A DNA stretch of 64,000 bases from Promineifilum sp. (GCA_020634335.1 JACKBY010000004.1:143235-207234); one strand, 5' to 3'. Positions 16,470-25,634 are shown, counted from the first letter of the stretch. A program made the numbers and translations. The notes: a model not told the origin generated them from the letters alone.

Positions 16470-17168
16470 ATGAATGATCTCAACCCCTACGAACCTATAC
16501 CCTTTGACGAAGAAACCTGGCGTCAAATGCCGGATTTTCTGAGTAATTTGCCGGAGCCGGTGTGCCTCCATGTTTGGGGAGACGAGACAACCGGCGCGGC
16601 CGAACGGGAAGCAGCCCGCCTGGCCGGATTGCTGGCCGAGCACTTCCCCGACAAGCTCTCCTATCGCTTGTTGCCGCGCCGCATCAATTACCCTTACTAT
16701 CCCGTGATCGGCATTATGGCTGGCACGGTCGAAAGTTCCACCGACCTGGGGTTACGCGTCATTGGCTTGCCCATCGGCTTTCAGATGACGTCGCTAATCG
16801 CCGCCATCCAGGCCGCATCGTTTCGCGGCCAAACGCTGGAGCCGCGCTCCCGCCTGAAGCTGCACCGGTTGATGACCCATGCCGCCGAAGATATCGGCAT
16901 CGAAGTCTTAACGTCAGCCGAGGATGAAGCGGGCGCCGTCGTCGCCAAGGCCGCGTTTGGCGCAGCCGCCGCGACCGAACGCATCCGAACGTTTCTGATC
17001 GTGACCGATTATTTTCCGGAAGCGGCCCAGCGCTACTCGGCCGCCTATCTGCCGCATACCGTGATCAACAAGCGGGTACACTTCAACGGCGTCTTGGAAG
17101 AACATGAGTTGGTGCGGCAGATTGAGCGGGCAGTGAAGCGGGAACGGCCGGCGACAGGCGAATCCTAA
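16470..17168 (+). CDS. Tandem thioredoxin-fold-like protein without CxxC
   Basis: The 232-aa protein starts 10 bp after the kinase-like gene. Two halves each look like a thioredoxin fold: the first runs from PVCLHVWGDETTG to about 120 and includes YPVIGIMAGTVESSTDLGLR, and the second runs from about 125 to 230 and ends in LPHTVINKRVHFNGVLEEHE. The latter resembles the cis-Pro-like VPTVVIN and following strand of glutaredoxin/AhpF-N proteins. Neither half has a CxxC motif and I see only one Cys, so redox catalysis is unlikely. It could be a structural partner in the cassette. The fold assignment is by pattern only. Its last 4 bases overlap the convergent fabH end. Confidence 0.5.
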   Translation: MNDLNPYEPIPFDEETWRQMPDFLSNLPEPVCLHVWGDETTGAAEREAARLAGLLAEHFPDKLSYRLLPRRINYPYYPVIGIMAGTVESSTDLGLRVIGLPIGFQMTSLIAAIQAASFRGQTLEPRSRLKLHRLMTHAAEDIGIEVLTSAEDEAGAVVAKAAFGAAAATERIRTFLIVTDYFPEAAQRYSAAYLPHTVINKRVHFNGVLEEHELVRQIERAVKRERPATGES

Positions 17169-18313
17169 TTCCCCGGCTCCTTGTTGTTGCCCGAAGAGCG
17201 GACCATGTTCGCCTCGACTCGTCTTTGCCAGCGGCGCAAACGCGAGCGACCGCGCGCCATAATATAGCGCACGCGCTTCCACTCGTGGTCGACAAAGGAT
17301 ATTTCCGGCGGGGTCACGTCCCACTTGACAATCGACGCCGCCCACGTCAGGCCGCCACCAAAACCCACGAAAACGATGTTGTCGTCAGGTCGCAAACGTC
17401 CCTCACTAACAGCGTCGCACAAGGCCAGAGGAATAGAGGCGGCCGAGGTGTTGCCGTTGTGCTCCACGTTCATATAAAACTTTTCCATCGGCAGCTTGAG
17501 CTTTCGGGCCGCCGCCTCGATGATACGCGTGTTGGCCTGGTGGGGGATGATCAGCGCGATGTCGTCGGCCGTTAGCTCGCACTTCTTCAAGACATCCTGG
17601 ATCGATGAAGCAATCACGTTCGTCGCGAAACGGTAGACCTGTCGGCCGTCCATGTCGATAATATTCTTGTGGTGCCCATTGCTCGAATACTCGGCCCCGG
17701 CAATCGGGACGGGATTGTGGTAGAGGGCCGGAAGAGAGAGCAAGTCGGCGCCGGAGCCATCCGAACGCAAGGTGGTCGCCATTACGCCGCCGGGAACGCT
17801 CGAACCCTTGAGCACAACGGCCCCCGCCCCATCGCCAAAGAGCACACACGTGCCGCGATCACTCCAATCTATAACCCGCGACATCGTTTCCGAGCCGATA
17901 ACGACGGCATTGCGCACCGCGCCCGTAGCGATAGATTGCGACGCCATTTGCAGGGCATAGACGAACCCGGAGCAGGCAGCGCTCAGGTCAAACGCCCCGG
18001 CCCGGCTAGCGCCCAGGTAATCCTGAACTTTGCAGGCTGTCGACGGAAACATATATTCCGGGGTCGAGGTGGCGACAATGATCAACTCTACCTGTGACGG
18101 GTTCAGATCGGCCACCGTGAGAGCACGAGCCGCCGCCTCGAAGGCCAGCGTGGCCGTCGTCTCGTGGGCGGCGGCGATGTGGCGCGTTCGGATGCCCGTG
18201 CGCTGGAAGATCCACTCATCTGTGGTATCAACCATCGTCGATAATTCATCGTTAGTCACCAGCCGGTTGGGAAGATAGCATCCCCACCCGACGATGTGGG
18301 CATATCGCATCAT
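17165..18313 (-). CDS. fabH: Beta-ketoacyl-ACP synthase III with basic C-terminal tail
   Basis: FabH condenses acetyl-CoA (or a branched primer) with malonyl-ACP to start fatty acid synthesis. The catalytic triad is visible: Cys114 (DLSAACSGFVYAL), His258 (IIPHQANTRIIEA) and Asn288 (NVEHNGNTSAASIP). The N-terminal pattern GWGCYLPNRLVTNDEL and TTDEWIFQRTGIRTRHIA is typical. FabH is usually about 320-335 aa; this protein has 382, with an extra tail of some 48 residues after SIVKWDV that is rich in Arg and Lys. The tail is not part of the catalytic fold and could contact membrane or another protein. Start may be the second of two adjacent ATG codons. The gene stands alone, convergent with the preceding cassette. 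Confidence 0.92.
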   Translation of the reverse strand: MMRYAHIVGWGCYLPNRLVTNDELSTMVDTTDEWIFQRTGIRTRHIAAAHETTATLAFEAAARALTVADLNPSQVELIIVATSTPEYMFPSTACKVQDYLGASRAGAFDLSAACSGFVYALQMASQSIATGAVRNAVVIGSETMSRVIDWSDRGTCVLFGDGAGAVVLKGSSVPGGVMATTLRSDGSGADLLSLPALYHNPVPIAGAEYSSNGHHKNIIDMDGRQVYRFATNVIASSIQDVLKKCELTADDIALIIPHQANTRIIEAAARKLKLPMEKFYMNVEHNGNTSAASIPLALCDAVSEGRLRPDDNIVFVGFGGGLTWAASIVKWDVTPPEISFVDHEWKRVRYIMARGRSRLRRWQRRVEANMVRSSGNNKEPGN

Positions 18314-18395
18314 ATAATTGGGCCGTTGAACAACTTCTTCAAAGAGTTACAACACTGGCGGCTTAGAACAGTTGCGCCGTCGTTTCGCCTCTGGC

Positions 18396-18401
18396 TACAA
18401 T
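18396..18401 (+). promoter_or_regulatory. -10 box for the secreted metallopeptidase gene
   Basis: TACAAT lies 10 nt before GTG and 13 nt before the in-frame ATG. No Shine-Dalgarno sequence lies between, so the leader would be only a few bases. Confidence 0.45.
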
Positions 18402-18411
18402 AACTCATACA

Positions 18412-20421
18412 GTGATGAAGGAACCGGTCACCTCCAATCGAAATATCGCGACGAAATGGCTCCTCGGACGCATGACACTCTTCCTCGGTCTGGGGATGAT
18501 CTTGCTCATCGCTGCCGGTTGCCGGCTTAGCCCCGGCTTCGACCGCACGGGCGAGGATTTAATCGAGCCCACCGCGACCGTTGCCGGCAGCCGGCCTGAC
18601 CATGCCTCATCCGCCGGCAAGCTGCCATCGACGCCACCCGCCAGCAACTCCGTCGCTTTCCCGGCAATTCCCCCGTCAATCGAGCAGCGTCCCATTCCCG
18701 CCGGCTCAGTCGCCGACCTCGAAGCGCTGTTTTCTGAAACCGTGCCCGTTCAGGACTACTTTCTGGCGACTCAGGAATTGGGGCGCGCCGATCTGGGCGA
18801 TCGCGTCGTCCCGTCCCACGCTCAACAACTCGGCGAACGGGCCGACTTTTTCACCAACGACGGCCCGCGCGAGGCAGAACTTGTCTACCGCGACGAAATG
18901 GCCGCCTACTGGGTAGAGACCGGATTGATCGTGGATTCAACCGCGCTGGTTGCGGCGGCCGAACGGCTGCGAAGCCGCTACTATCCTCTGCTAATTCGTC
19001 AATTCGGCACAGAACCGAACCCCGGCGTCGACGGTGATCCGCTCATCACCGTTTTACACGTGCTGGGCGCGCCCGATACCTCCGAGCTGGGGTATTTCAC
19101 GGACGAGAATCAATATCCCCGCGCCCTGTTCGACCATTCAAACCAACGTGAAATGGTCTATCTAAACATGGCTCAGTTGACGCCGGGGCCGCTCTACGAC
19201 GGCACGCTGGTGCATGAGTTGCAACACCTCATCCAGTGGAATCTCGACGCTAACGAGGACAAGTGGCTAAACGAAGGTCTCTCGCAACTGGCCGAGACGA
19301 TAACCGGATTGGACACGGTTGACCCACGACCCTATCTGGAGCAAACCCGCATTCGCCTCGATAGGTGGGACAAGTCACCCTCGACGATTTATGCTCACTA
19401 TGCGGGCAGCTACCTGTACCTGCTTTATTTGTGGGAGCAATTGGGGGATAACGCCATCGCCGAACTAGCCCGTCATCCGGCCAACGGTCTGTCAGCTGTA
19501 CGCAGCGTCCTGGCCGGCTTTCGCCCTGAGCGGTCACTGGAAAGTCTCACCGCCGACTGGGCCACGGCCCTCTATCTGGACGGTGAATCGAGCAATCCGC
19601 GCTACCAGTTTGCCCATCATGCGTTGCCGCAGCCTCTTTTCGCCACCCGGGTGCGCCAACTACCCTTCAACGAGGTTGCCCGGCTCGATCAGTTCGGCGT
19701 CGACATCATCGACCTCGATTTCAGCGGCCCGGCGACGGTCACGTTCGCCGGTGATACAGTGGCCGAGCAAGTCCCCGCCCCACCGGACCAGGGACGTTTC
19801 TGGTATGCCCCCCCGGTCAACAGCGGCCGCAACCAATTGACCGCGGCCGTGGATCTCTCGGGTCTGGCGAACGCCGCGTTGTCATTCCACACCTGGTACG
19901 ATCTGGAACCCAACTATGATTTCGCCTATCTCTCCGTCTCCACAGACAATGGACGAACCTGGGAACTACTTGAACCAAACCATAGCATAACCGGGGTCTA
20001 CGGATCGGCCTGGGGCGGCCGCAGCGAGGAAGCGCCGGCGCATCAAAACGGCTGGCTGGAGGAATCTATCGCCCTCGATGCCTATGCCGGGCAATCGGTT
20101 CTGCTGCACTTCGACGTCTTGACCGATTTCGAGGCACTCGGCCGCGGGTTTGCCCTGACAAGCCCGATCGTACCCGAACTGTCGGAGCAGCCTGTCTGGC
20201 AGTCAAACGGCTTTGTAGAAATAGGGCATTTGCTGCCGCAGAAGTGGGAAGTACGTCTCATCCGCAACGACAGCGGAGAAGTGATCGCCCTGCCATTGGA
20301 CGAGCAAAATCGGGTTCAGATACCTGTGGAACTCGGGCCGCAGGGTGGCGCGTTAATTGTCGTGCCTCTGAACCCGTTTGTGGAGTCGGCCGCCGGCTAC
20401 TGGCTGGCGGTCGCCGACTAG
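18412..20421 (+). CDS. Secreted lipoprotein zinc metallopeptidase with MAM-like C-terminal domain
   Basis: The 669-aa product has a lipoprotein signal (LGLGMILLIAAGC) and a Pro/Ser-rich spacer to about residue 85. The peptidase core contains LVHELQHLIQWN, that is His268-Glu269-x-x-His272. Glu288 in KWLNEGLSQLAE is a likely third zinc ligand, as in gluzincins. The C-terminal part (about 430-600) has a jelly-roll pattern (ALSFHTWYDLEPNYDFAYLSV, STDNGRTWELL), as in immune inhibitor A and M6-like enzymes. An extracellular, surface-anchored protein-degrading role is inferred. The start may be the GTG at 18412 or the ATG three bases on. Confidence 0.82.
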   Translation: MMKEPVTSNRNIATKWLLGRMTLFLGLGMILLIAAGCRLSPGFDRTGEDLIEPTATVAGSRPDHASSAGKLPSTPPASNSVAFPAIPPSIEQRPIPAGSVADLEALFSETVPVQDYFLATQELGRADLGDRVVPSHAQQLGERADFFTNDGPREAELVYRDEMAAYWVETGLIVDSTALVAAAERLRSRYYPLLIRQFGTEPNPGVDGDPLITVLHVLGAPDTSELGYFTDENQYPRALFDHSNQREMVYLNMAQLTPGPLYDGTLVHELQHLIQWNLDANEDKWLNEGLSQLAETITGLDTVDPRPYLEQTRIRLDRWDKSPSTIYAHYAGSYLYLLYLWEQLGDNAIAELARHPANGLSAVRSVLAGFRPERSLESLTADWATALYLDGESSNPRYQFAHHALPQPLFATRVRQLPFNEVARLDQFGVDIIDLDFSGPATVTFAGDTVAEQVPAPPDQGRFWYAPPVNSGRNQLTAAVDLSGLANAALSFHTWYDLEPNYDFAYLSVSTDNGRTWELLEPNHSITGVYGSAWGGRSEEAPAHQNGWLEESIALDAYAGQSVLLHFDVLTDFEALGRGFALTSPIVPELSEQPVWQSNGFVEIGHLLPQKWEVRLIRNDSGEVIALPLDEQNRVQIPVELGPQGGALIVVPLNPFVESAAGYWLAVAD

Positions 20422-20444
20422 CGACTCACTGGGCCGGCACGATT

Positions 20445-20654
20445 CTAGCCCTGCTTGGCCATCCGATATTGTGATTCCAGCTCGCGACGTTTCTCTTCCA
20501 TCGCCTGTTGCGCCTCGCTTTTGGTTAGTTGCCAGCGCTCCTCGGCGGTTTGGAGCAGTTCCGGGCCGGACATAGGAGCAAACAGCAACGCCGTAATCGC
20601 GCCCACCAGCGCGCCACACACCGCCCCGGCCATGAAACCCATTACCTTGTTCAT
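20445..20654 (-). CDS. YtxH-domain small membrane protein
   Basis: The 69-aa protein has one Gly/Ala-rich hydrophobic segment (MGFMAGAVCGALVGAITALL) followed by FAPMSGPELLQ, the classical YtxH signature. A charged helical tail follows. YtxH proteins are small membrane proteins linked to general stress in Bacillus; here the function is unknown. The start is set by GAGGGA before ATG. An in-frame upstream start at 20744 would extend into the promoter and is rejected. Confidence 0.8.
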   Translation of the reverse strand: MNKVMGFMAGAVCGALVGAITALLFAPMSGPELLQTAEERWQLTKSEAQQAMEEKRRELESQYRMAKQG

Positions 20655-20715
20655 TCCACGTTCCCTCATCGAAGTGATATGGATTCGGCGTTGAATCCGA
20701 TTGACTAATGCAGAA

Positions 20716-20744
20716 ATTATAGCCGCTTGACCGTCTTTTCCCAA
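20716..20744 (-). promoter_or_regulatory. Promoter of the YtxH gene
   Basis: On the minus strand TTGGGA and TATAAT are 17 bases apart, with a leader of roughly 55 nt to the ATG at 20654. Confidence 0.6.
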
Positions 20745-20759
20745 GATCGGGCCGGACAG

Positions 20760-20765
20760 TATAAT
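20760..20765 (+). promoter_or_regulatory. -10 box for the Nfu-N-domain gene
   Basis: TATAAT lies 24 nt before the ATG at 20790, with ACAGGAG in between as ribosome site. It lies about 40 bp from the divergent YtxH -10, so the two promoters share one short control region. Confidence 0.5.
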
Positions 20766-20789
20766 GCAGGTTCAACAGGAGTTTGTGTC

Positions 20790-21068
20790 ATGTCGGAATA
20801 CATCGATATCGAAACTGAATTGGGTGACGATGGGGTGGTGCTGTTCCACACTAATCTGAAACTGACGGCCGCCGGCCGGCGGGAATTTTACGCCTCGGCC
20901 GACGAGTTGGCGGAAGGCTCGCCGGTAGCACAGGCGCTCGTGGTCGTGGCCGATATTGAGACCGTGACCATGAGCGAGGGCGAGATGACCATCACGACCC
21001 TGCCGGATGCCGATTGGCACGCCATCATCGCCGACGTGACGGCTGCATTAAAGGATTTTTTTCTCTAG
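20790..21068 (+). CDS. Standalone NifU/Nfu N-terminal-domain-like protein
   Basis: The 92-aa protein matches the pattern of the Nfu N-terminal domain: an early KLTAAGRREF strand-helix, GSPVAQALVVVADIETVTM, then ITTLPDADWHAIIADV. In full Nfu proteins this domain precedes the CxxC scaffold that carries an Fe-S cluster. Here the CxxC domain is absent and the protein has no Cys at all, so it cannot hold a cluster alone. It may be a helper for another Nfu or a target-recognition factor. The start is set by ACAGGAG; the ribosome site and promoter both fit. Identification is by pattern and would need a profile search. Confidence 0.6.
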   Translation: MSEYIDIETELGDDGVVLFHTNLKLTAAGRREFYASADELAEGSPVAQALVVVADIETVTMSEGEMTITTLPDADWHAIIADVTAALKDFFL

Positions 21069-21125
21069 CGCAGCCGGCCCTTTCCTCCTTCGATTGTCCG
21101 GGTGTCGTCCGCCAGGAGCGAAGAG

Positions 21126-22910
21126 CTAGCTCGCCTTTGCCGGTTTTTCCTTGATAGCCAATTGCAGTTCGTCCAGTTGACGCGGTAACACCACCGACGG
21201 TGCATCAGCCATCAAATCAGTCGCCTGCGCCGTCTTGGGAAAGGCCATCACCTCGCGAATATTCGGCTCGCCGGCCATGAGGGCCACCAACCGGTCGATT
21301 CCCGGCGCGATGCCGCCGTGCGGCGGCGCGCCGAACTCGAAAGCTTCCAGCAGATGGCCGAACTGCTCTTTGGCCTGCTCCATCGAGAAGCCAATCAGCG
21401 ACATGATCTTGGCTTGCAACGTCTGATCGTGAATTCGGATGCTGCCCCCGGCTACCTCGAAGCCGTTGCACACCAGATCATATTGCTGGCTGAGAACGGC
21501 CGCGGGATCGGTGTCCAGCAAGGCGATGTGTTCCGGCTTGGGGGCAGTGAACATGTGATGGCTTGGCGCGAAGTGACCATCTTCCAACCCTTCTTCAAAC
21601 AAGGGGAAATCGATCACCCAGGCGAAGGCCAGTTCTTTCTTGTCGGTGTAGCCCAGACGGCGGGCCAGCTCCGTCCGCAGGGTACTCAGCACGTTGTGGA
21701 CGATAGCCTTGCTGTCGCTGGAGATGAGGATCAGATCGCCCGGCTGGGCATCAAGCCGCTCGGTGATGGCGATCAACTGATCGACGGTGAAGAACTTGGC
21801 AATCGGCCCGCGCATTTCGCCGCTGTCGGGCTGGATCGCCAGCCAGGCCAGGGCCTTCGCGCCCTGCTCGCGCGCCATCCCCTCCAGTTCATCAAGTTGT
21901 TTGCGGCTGTACGACGCGCAACCGGGGGCACAGATAGCCTTCACCGGTTTGCCCGCGGCCACGTTCTCGGCAAAGACACGAAAGGCGCTGCTGCCGACGA
22001 TGTCGCTGATGTCTTTTAGCTCCATGCCATAACGCAAATCGGGCCGATCGGTGCCGAAGCGCTCGGTCGCCTCGGCATAGCTGAGCCGGGCAAACGTCGT
22101 CGACGCCAGCGGCACCAGACTGACCGCCTGCACCATGCCGATCATAAGCTCCTCAACGAGATTCAGGATGTCGTCGCGTTCGACAAAACTCATCTCCATG
22201 TCAAGTTGAGTGAATTCCGGCTGGCGGTCGGCGCGCAGGTCTTCATCGCGAAAACAGCGCGCGATCTGGAAGTAGCGCTCATAGCCGGCCACCATCAACA
22301 ATTGCTTAAGCTGCTGCGGGCTTTGCGGCAAGGCGTAAAACTTGCCCGGATGTACGCGGCTGGGGACGAGGTAGTCGCGCGCCCCTTCCGGGGTAGACTT
22401 GAAGAGAATGGGCGTCTCGATTTCGATGAAGCCGCGCTCGGCCAGAAAATCGCGAATGAACTTGATCGCGTTGTGGCGCAGCATGAGATTGCGCTGCAGC
22501 CGCTCTCGGCGCAAGTCCAGATAGCGATAGCGCAGCCGGGTCGTCTCATCGACAGTATCATCGCGATCGATGAGAAACGGCGTCGTTTTGGCCGTGTTCA
22601 GTATCACGACCTGATCGACCAGAACCTCGATTTCGCCCGTGGGCAAGTTGGCGTTTACCTGTCCCTCCGGACGCGGCGAAACAACACCCGTGACCTGTAC
22701 AACGTACTCGCTGCGAATGCCTTCGGCCGCCGCGAACCCTTCCGGCGTGCGGCCCGAATCGACCACGGCTTGCGTCTTGCCCGCCCGGTCGCGCAAATCG
22801 ATGAAAATGACCCCGCCCATGTCGCGCCGCCGGTTGACCCAGCCGGCCAGCGTCACAGTTTGGCCCACATGTTCGCGACGAAGTTCGCCGCAGCTATGCG
22901 TTTTCAGCAT
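21126..22910 (-). CDS. aspS: Aspartate--tRNA ligase, bacterial type
   Basis: The 594-aa class II synthetase charges tRNA-Asp with aspartate. It has the OB-fold anticodon domain at the N-terminus (LAGWVNRRRDMGGVIFIDLRD), motif 2 (ARCFRDEDLRADRQPEFTQL), the bacterial GAD insertion (about 290-410) and motif 3 (GGIAPGIDRLVALMAG). Length and domains match bacterial AspRS. The residue after RRRD is Met; this anticodon-domain position helps decide whether the enzyme also mischarges tRNA-Asn, but Met does not settle it. The ribosome site GGGAAGG precedes the ATG. It stands alone between the Nfu-like gene and mutS. Confidence 0.95.
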   Translation of the reverse strand: MLKTHSCGELRREHVGQTVTLAGWVNRRRDMGGVIFIDLRDRAGKTQAVVDSGRTPEGFAAAEGIRSEYVVQVTGVVSPRPEGQVNANLPTGEIEVLVDQVVILNTAKTTPFLIDRDDTVDETTRLRYRYLDLRRERLQRNLMLRHNAIKFIRDFLAERGFIEIETPILFKSTPEGARDYLVPSRVHPGKFYALPQSPQQLKQLLMVAGYERYFQIARCFRDEDLRADRQPEFTQLDMEMSFVERDDILNLVEELMIGMVQAVSLVPLASTTFARLSYAEATERFGTDRPDLRYGMELKDISDIVGSSAFRVFAENVAAGKPVKAICAPGCASYSRKQLDELEGMAREQGAKALAWLAIQPDSGEMRGPIAKFFTVDQLIAITERLDAQPGDLILISSDSKAIVHNVLSTLRTELARRLGYTDKKELAFAWVIDFPLFEEGLEDGHFAPSHHMFTAPKPEHIALLDTDPAAVLSQQYDLVCNGFEVAGGSIRIHDQTLQAKIMSLIGFSMEQAKEQFGHLLEAFEFGAPPHGGIAPGIDRLVALMAGEPNIREVMAFPKTAQATDLMADAPSVVLPRQLDELQLAIKEKPAKAS

Positions 22911-22977
22911 ATAAATCCTTCCCGAATGAAAAATGTATGATCCGCCTCACCTTGTGGATAACGTGGCGTGATCGAGG

Positions 22978-23006
22978 ATTATAGCATGAGGAGGAATGAC
23001 CCACAA
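22978..23006 (-). promoter_or_regulatory. aspS promoter
   Basis: On the minus strand TTGTGG and TATAAT are 17 bases apart, with a TGC extension before the -10. The leader to aspS is about 60 nt. Confidence 0.65.
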
Positions 23007-23027
23007 AACCACGCAGCCGGCAAGCGC

Positions 23028-25634
23028 CTACTTCCGTTCGTCCGTGTAGCGCTGCTTCCACTCGTAAAGCTTGTTGATCGCTTGCAACGGCGTCAGCCCA
23101 TGAACGTCGAGTTGGCCCAGCTCGTCGAGAAATGGGCTGGCTTCGGGGAACAGGGCGATCTGCTGGCCGGTCGAGAGGCGGCTGGGTTCAACTGTGGCCG
23201 TCGGCGCGTGGCGCTCCAGGTCCAGCAAAATCTCGTCGGCCCGCAAGATCACATCGCGCGGCAGTCCGGCCAGTTGGGCAACGTGTATGCCGTAGCTGCG
23301 GTCCGCTCCACCAGGCACGATGCGATGCAAAAAGGTGACTTCGCCGCCCTCTTCGGACACGTCCACATTGTAATTCACCACATGGGGTAGAAAGTCGGCC
23401 AGGCCGGTCAACTCGTGGTAGTGGGTGGCGAAGAGCGTACGCGGATTAAGACGGGGATGATTGTGCAGAAATTCGACGATGGCCCAGGCCAGCGACAGTC
23501 CGTCGTAGGTGCTGGTGCCGCGGCCGATCTCATCCAGAATCAACAGCGAGCGATGCGTCGCATGGTGCAGGATTTCGGCCGTCTCCACCATCTCCACCAT
23601 GAATGTCGAGCGCCCGGCGTGCAGCTCATCGTGCGCCCCGATGCGGGTAAAAATGCGGTCCACCAAACCCATCTCAACCGAGGAAGCGGGCACGTAGCTG
23701 CCGATCTGGGCCATAAGGACGATGAGCGCCACCTGCCGCAAATAGGTCGATTTGCCGCTCATGTTCGGGCCGGTGATGATTTGAATCAACGACCCGTCGG
23801 CAAAATGGGCATCGTTGGGCACAAAACGCTCGCCGCGCGCCGCGCCGGGCACCTGGCCCTGATTGAGCGCCCGCTCGACCACCGGGTGACGCCCGTTCTC
23901 GATGTGCAAGTCCACGCCGTCGATGAAGCGCGGCCGCACGTAGTCATTGAGCGCCGCCACCTCGGCCAGCGCCGCGGCCACGTCCAGCTCGGCCAGCGCC
24001 GCGGCCGTCGCCAGCAGCCGGTCGCCGTATCCGACAACGTGCTGGCTCAACTCGGCGAACAAGCGCCGCTCGATCTGCAAAATGCGCTCCTCGGCATTGA
24101 GAATCAGCGTCTCATACTCTTTTAGTTCGGGCGTGATGTAGCGCTCCGCATTGGTCAGAGTCTGTTTGCGGATGTAGTCGGACGGCACGAGCTTCGTGTT
24201 GGCATGCGTCACTTCGAGATAGTAGCCGAAGACCTTGTTGAAGCCGACCTTGAGGGAGGCAATGCCGGTGCGCTCGCGTTCGCGAGGTTCCAGCTCGGCC
24301 ACCCATTCGCGAGCGTGGGCCGACGTGCCGACGACACCGTCGAGTTCAGCCGAGAATCCCGCCCGGAAAAAGCCGCTCTTGTTCAGGTTAGTCGGCGCAT
24401 CATCGCACAGTGCCCGACTGATAGTCTGTGTCAATTCGCCGCAAGGGTCCAGCCGCGCGCGCACGCCGGCCAGCGACACCGCGCCGCTGACCAGCGACTG
24501 CACACGGCCAACGGCCGACAAGGCCAAAGCGATCTGCTCCAGATCGCGCGGGGTCGCCCGCCCGCTGAGGACGCGATTGGTCAACCGCTCCAGATCGGGC
24601 ATCCCCTTGAGCGCCGCCCGCAGTTCCGCGCGGCGCATGGCATCACCGATTAGGCTTTCAACTTGATCGAGTCGCTCGTTGATCACACCGATGCTCAGGA
24701 GGGGCTGCGTGATGCGCCGCCGTAACAGACGCGCGCCCATTGGCGTCACGGTCTTGTTCAGCGTAGCCAACAATGTGCCGTCCCGTTCTCGCTCCGCTGG
24801 GGCGGCAATGGCCTCGATGAGTTCCAGATTACGCCGCGTGGACTCCGTCAGGGCCATGTAGCCGTCGGTGGTGTATGTCGTCAGCCGCTGAATTTGTCCG
24901 ATGCTGCCGCGTTGTGTCTGTTGCAAGTAGTGGAGGAGCGCCCCCGCCGTGCGCGTGGCGAGCGGTTTATGCTCGCAGCCGAACGCGTCGAGCGTTGCCA
25001 CTGCAAAGTGGCGCAGCAGCGTGCCGCGCGCGTTGCCCAGCTCGAAGCGATGGCCCGCCAGCCGGCTGACCGTTTTCACCTCCGAGAAGCCGGCGTCCAT
25101 CGCTTCGGGCAACAAAATCTCCACCGGCGAGAGTCGGGCCAGCTCTTCCACGAGGTCGCGGAAAGAATCTAACTGCGTCGTCGCGAATTCGCCGGTGGTG
25201 ATGTCGGCGTAAGCCAGACCGGCCCGCTCGTCCTCAAGGACGACGGCCGCCAGATAGTTATTGCGTCCGGACTCCAGCATCCCCGGTTCGACGACGGTGC
25301 CGGCCGTGAAGACGCGAACGACTTCGCGCGGCATAAGACCATTGACCGTATCGGTTCCTATCTGCTCGCACAACGCCACCTTATAGCCCTTGGCGACAAG
25401 ACGGGCAATGTAGTTCTCGGCCGCGTGATGCGGCACGCCGGCCATGGGCACGCGGCCGGTCTTGCCCTGCGGCCGGCTGGTCAGCACCAGGTCGAGCTCG
25501 CGGGCCACCAACGCCGCGTCATCATCAAACGTTTCATAAAAGTCACCTAACCGAAAAAAGATGATGGCATCTGGATGCTGGGCGCGAATGTCCAGATATT
25601 GCTGGCGGCTGGGTGTCACGTGATCGCCGGACAT
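23028..25634 (-). CDS. mutS: DNA mismatch repair protein MutS (MutS1)
   Basis: The 868-aa ATPase recognises mismatches. The N-terminal mismatch-reading motif is present (FFRLGDFYETFDDDA, the Phe-x-Glu wedge), which separates MutS1 from MutS2. The connector, lever and clamp regions follow. The ATPase has Walker A (TGPNMSGKSTYLRQ), Walker B (SLLILDEIGRGTSTYDG) and a signature His in LFATHYHELTGL. Length is typical. It is the last gene of a leftward group with the threonine synthase-like gene 31 bp upstream. A GAGGA ribosome site precedes the ATG. No mutL is seen in the window. Confidence 0.96.
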   Translation of the reverse strand: MSGDHVTPSRQQYLDIRAQHPDAIIFFRLGDFYETFDDDAALVARELDLVLTSRPQGKTGRVPMAGVPHHAAENYIARLVAKGYKVALCEQIGTDTVNGLMPREVVRVFTAGTVVEPGMLESGRNNYLAAVVLEDERAGLAYADITTGEFATTQLDSFRDLVEELARLSPVEILLPEAMDAGFSEVKTVSRLAGHRFELGNARGTLLRHFAVATLDAFGCEHKPLATRTAGALLHYLQQTQRGSIGQIQRLTTYTTDGYMALTESTRRNLELIEAIAAPAERERDGTLLATLNKTVTPMGARLLRRRITQPLLSIGVINERLDQVESLIGDAMRRAELRAALKGMPDLERLTNRVLSGRATPRDLEQIALALSAVGRVQSLVSGAVSLAGVRARLDPCGELTQTISRALCDDAPTNLNKSGFFRAGFSAELDGVVGTSAHAREWVAELEPRERERTGIASLKVGFNKVFGYYLEVTHANTKLVPSDYIRKQTLTNAERYITPELKEYETLILNAEERILQIERRLFAELSQHVVGYGDRLLATAAALAELDVAAALAEVAALNDYVRPRFIDGVDLHIENGRHPVVERALNQGQVPGAARGERFVPNDAHFADGSLIQIITGPNMSGKSTYLRQVALIVLMAQIGSYVPASSVEMGLVDRIFTRIGAHDELHAGRSTFMVEMVETAEILHHATHRSLLILDEIGRGTSTYDGLSLAWAIVEFLHNHPRLNPRTLFATHYHELTGLADFLPHVVNYNVDVSEEGGEVTFLHRIVPGGADRSYGIHVAQLAGLPRDVILRADEILLDLERHAPTATVEPSRLSTGQQIALFPEASPFLDELGQLDVHGLTPLQAINKLYEWKQRYTDERK

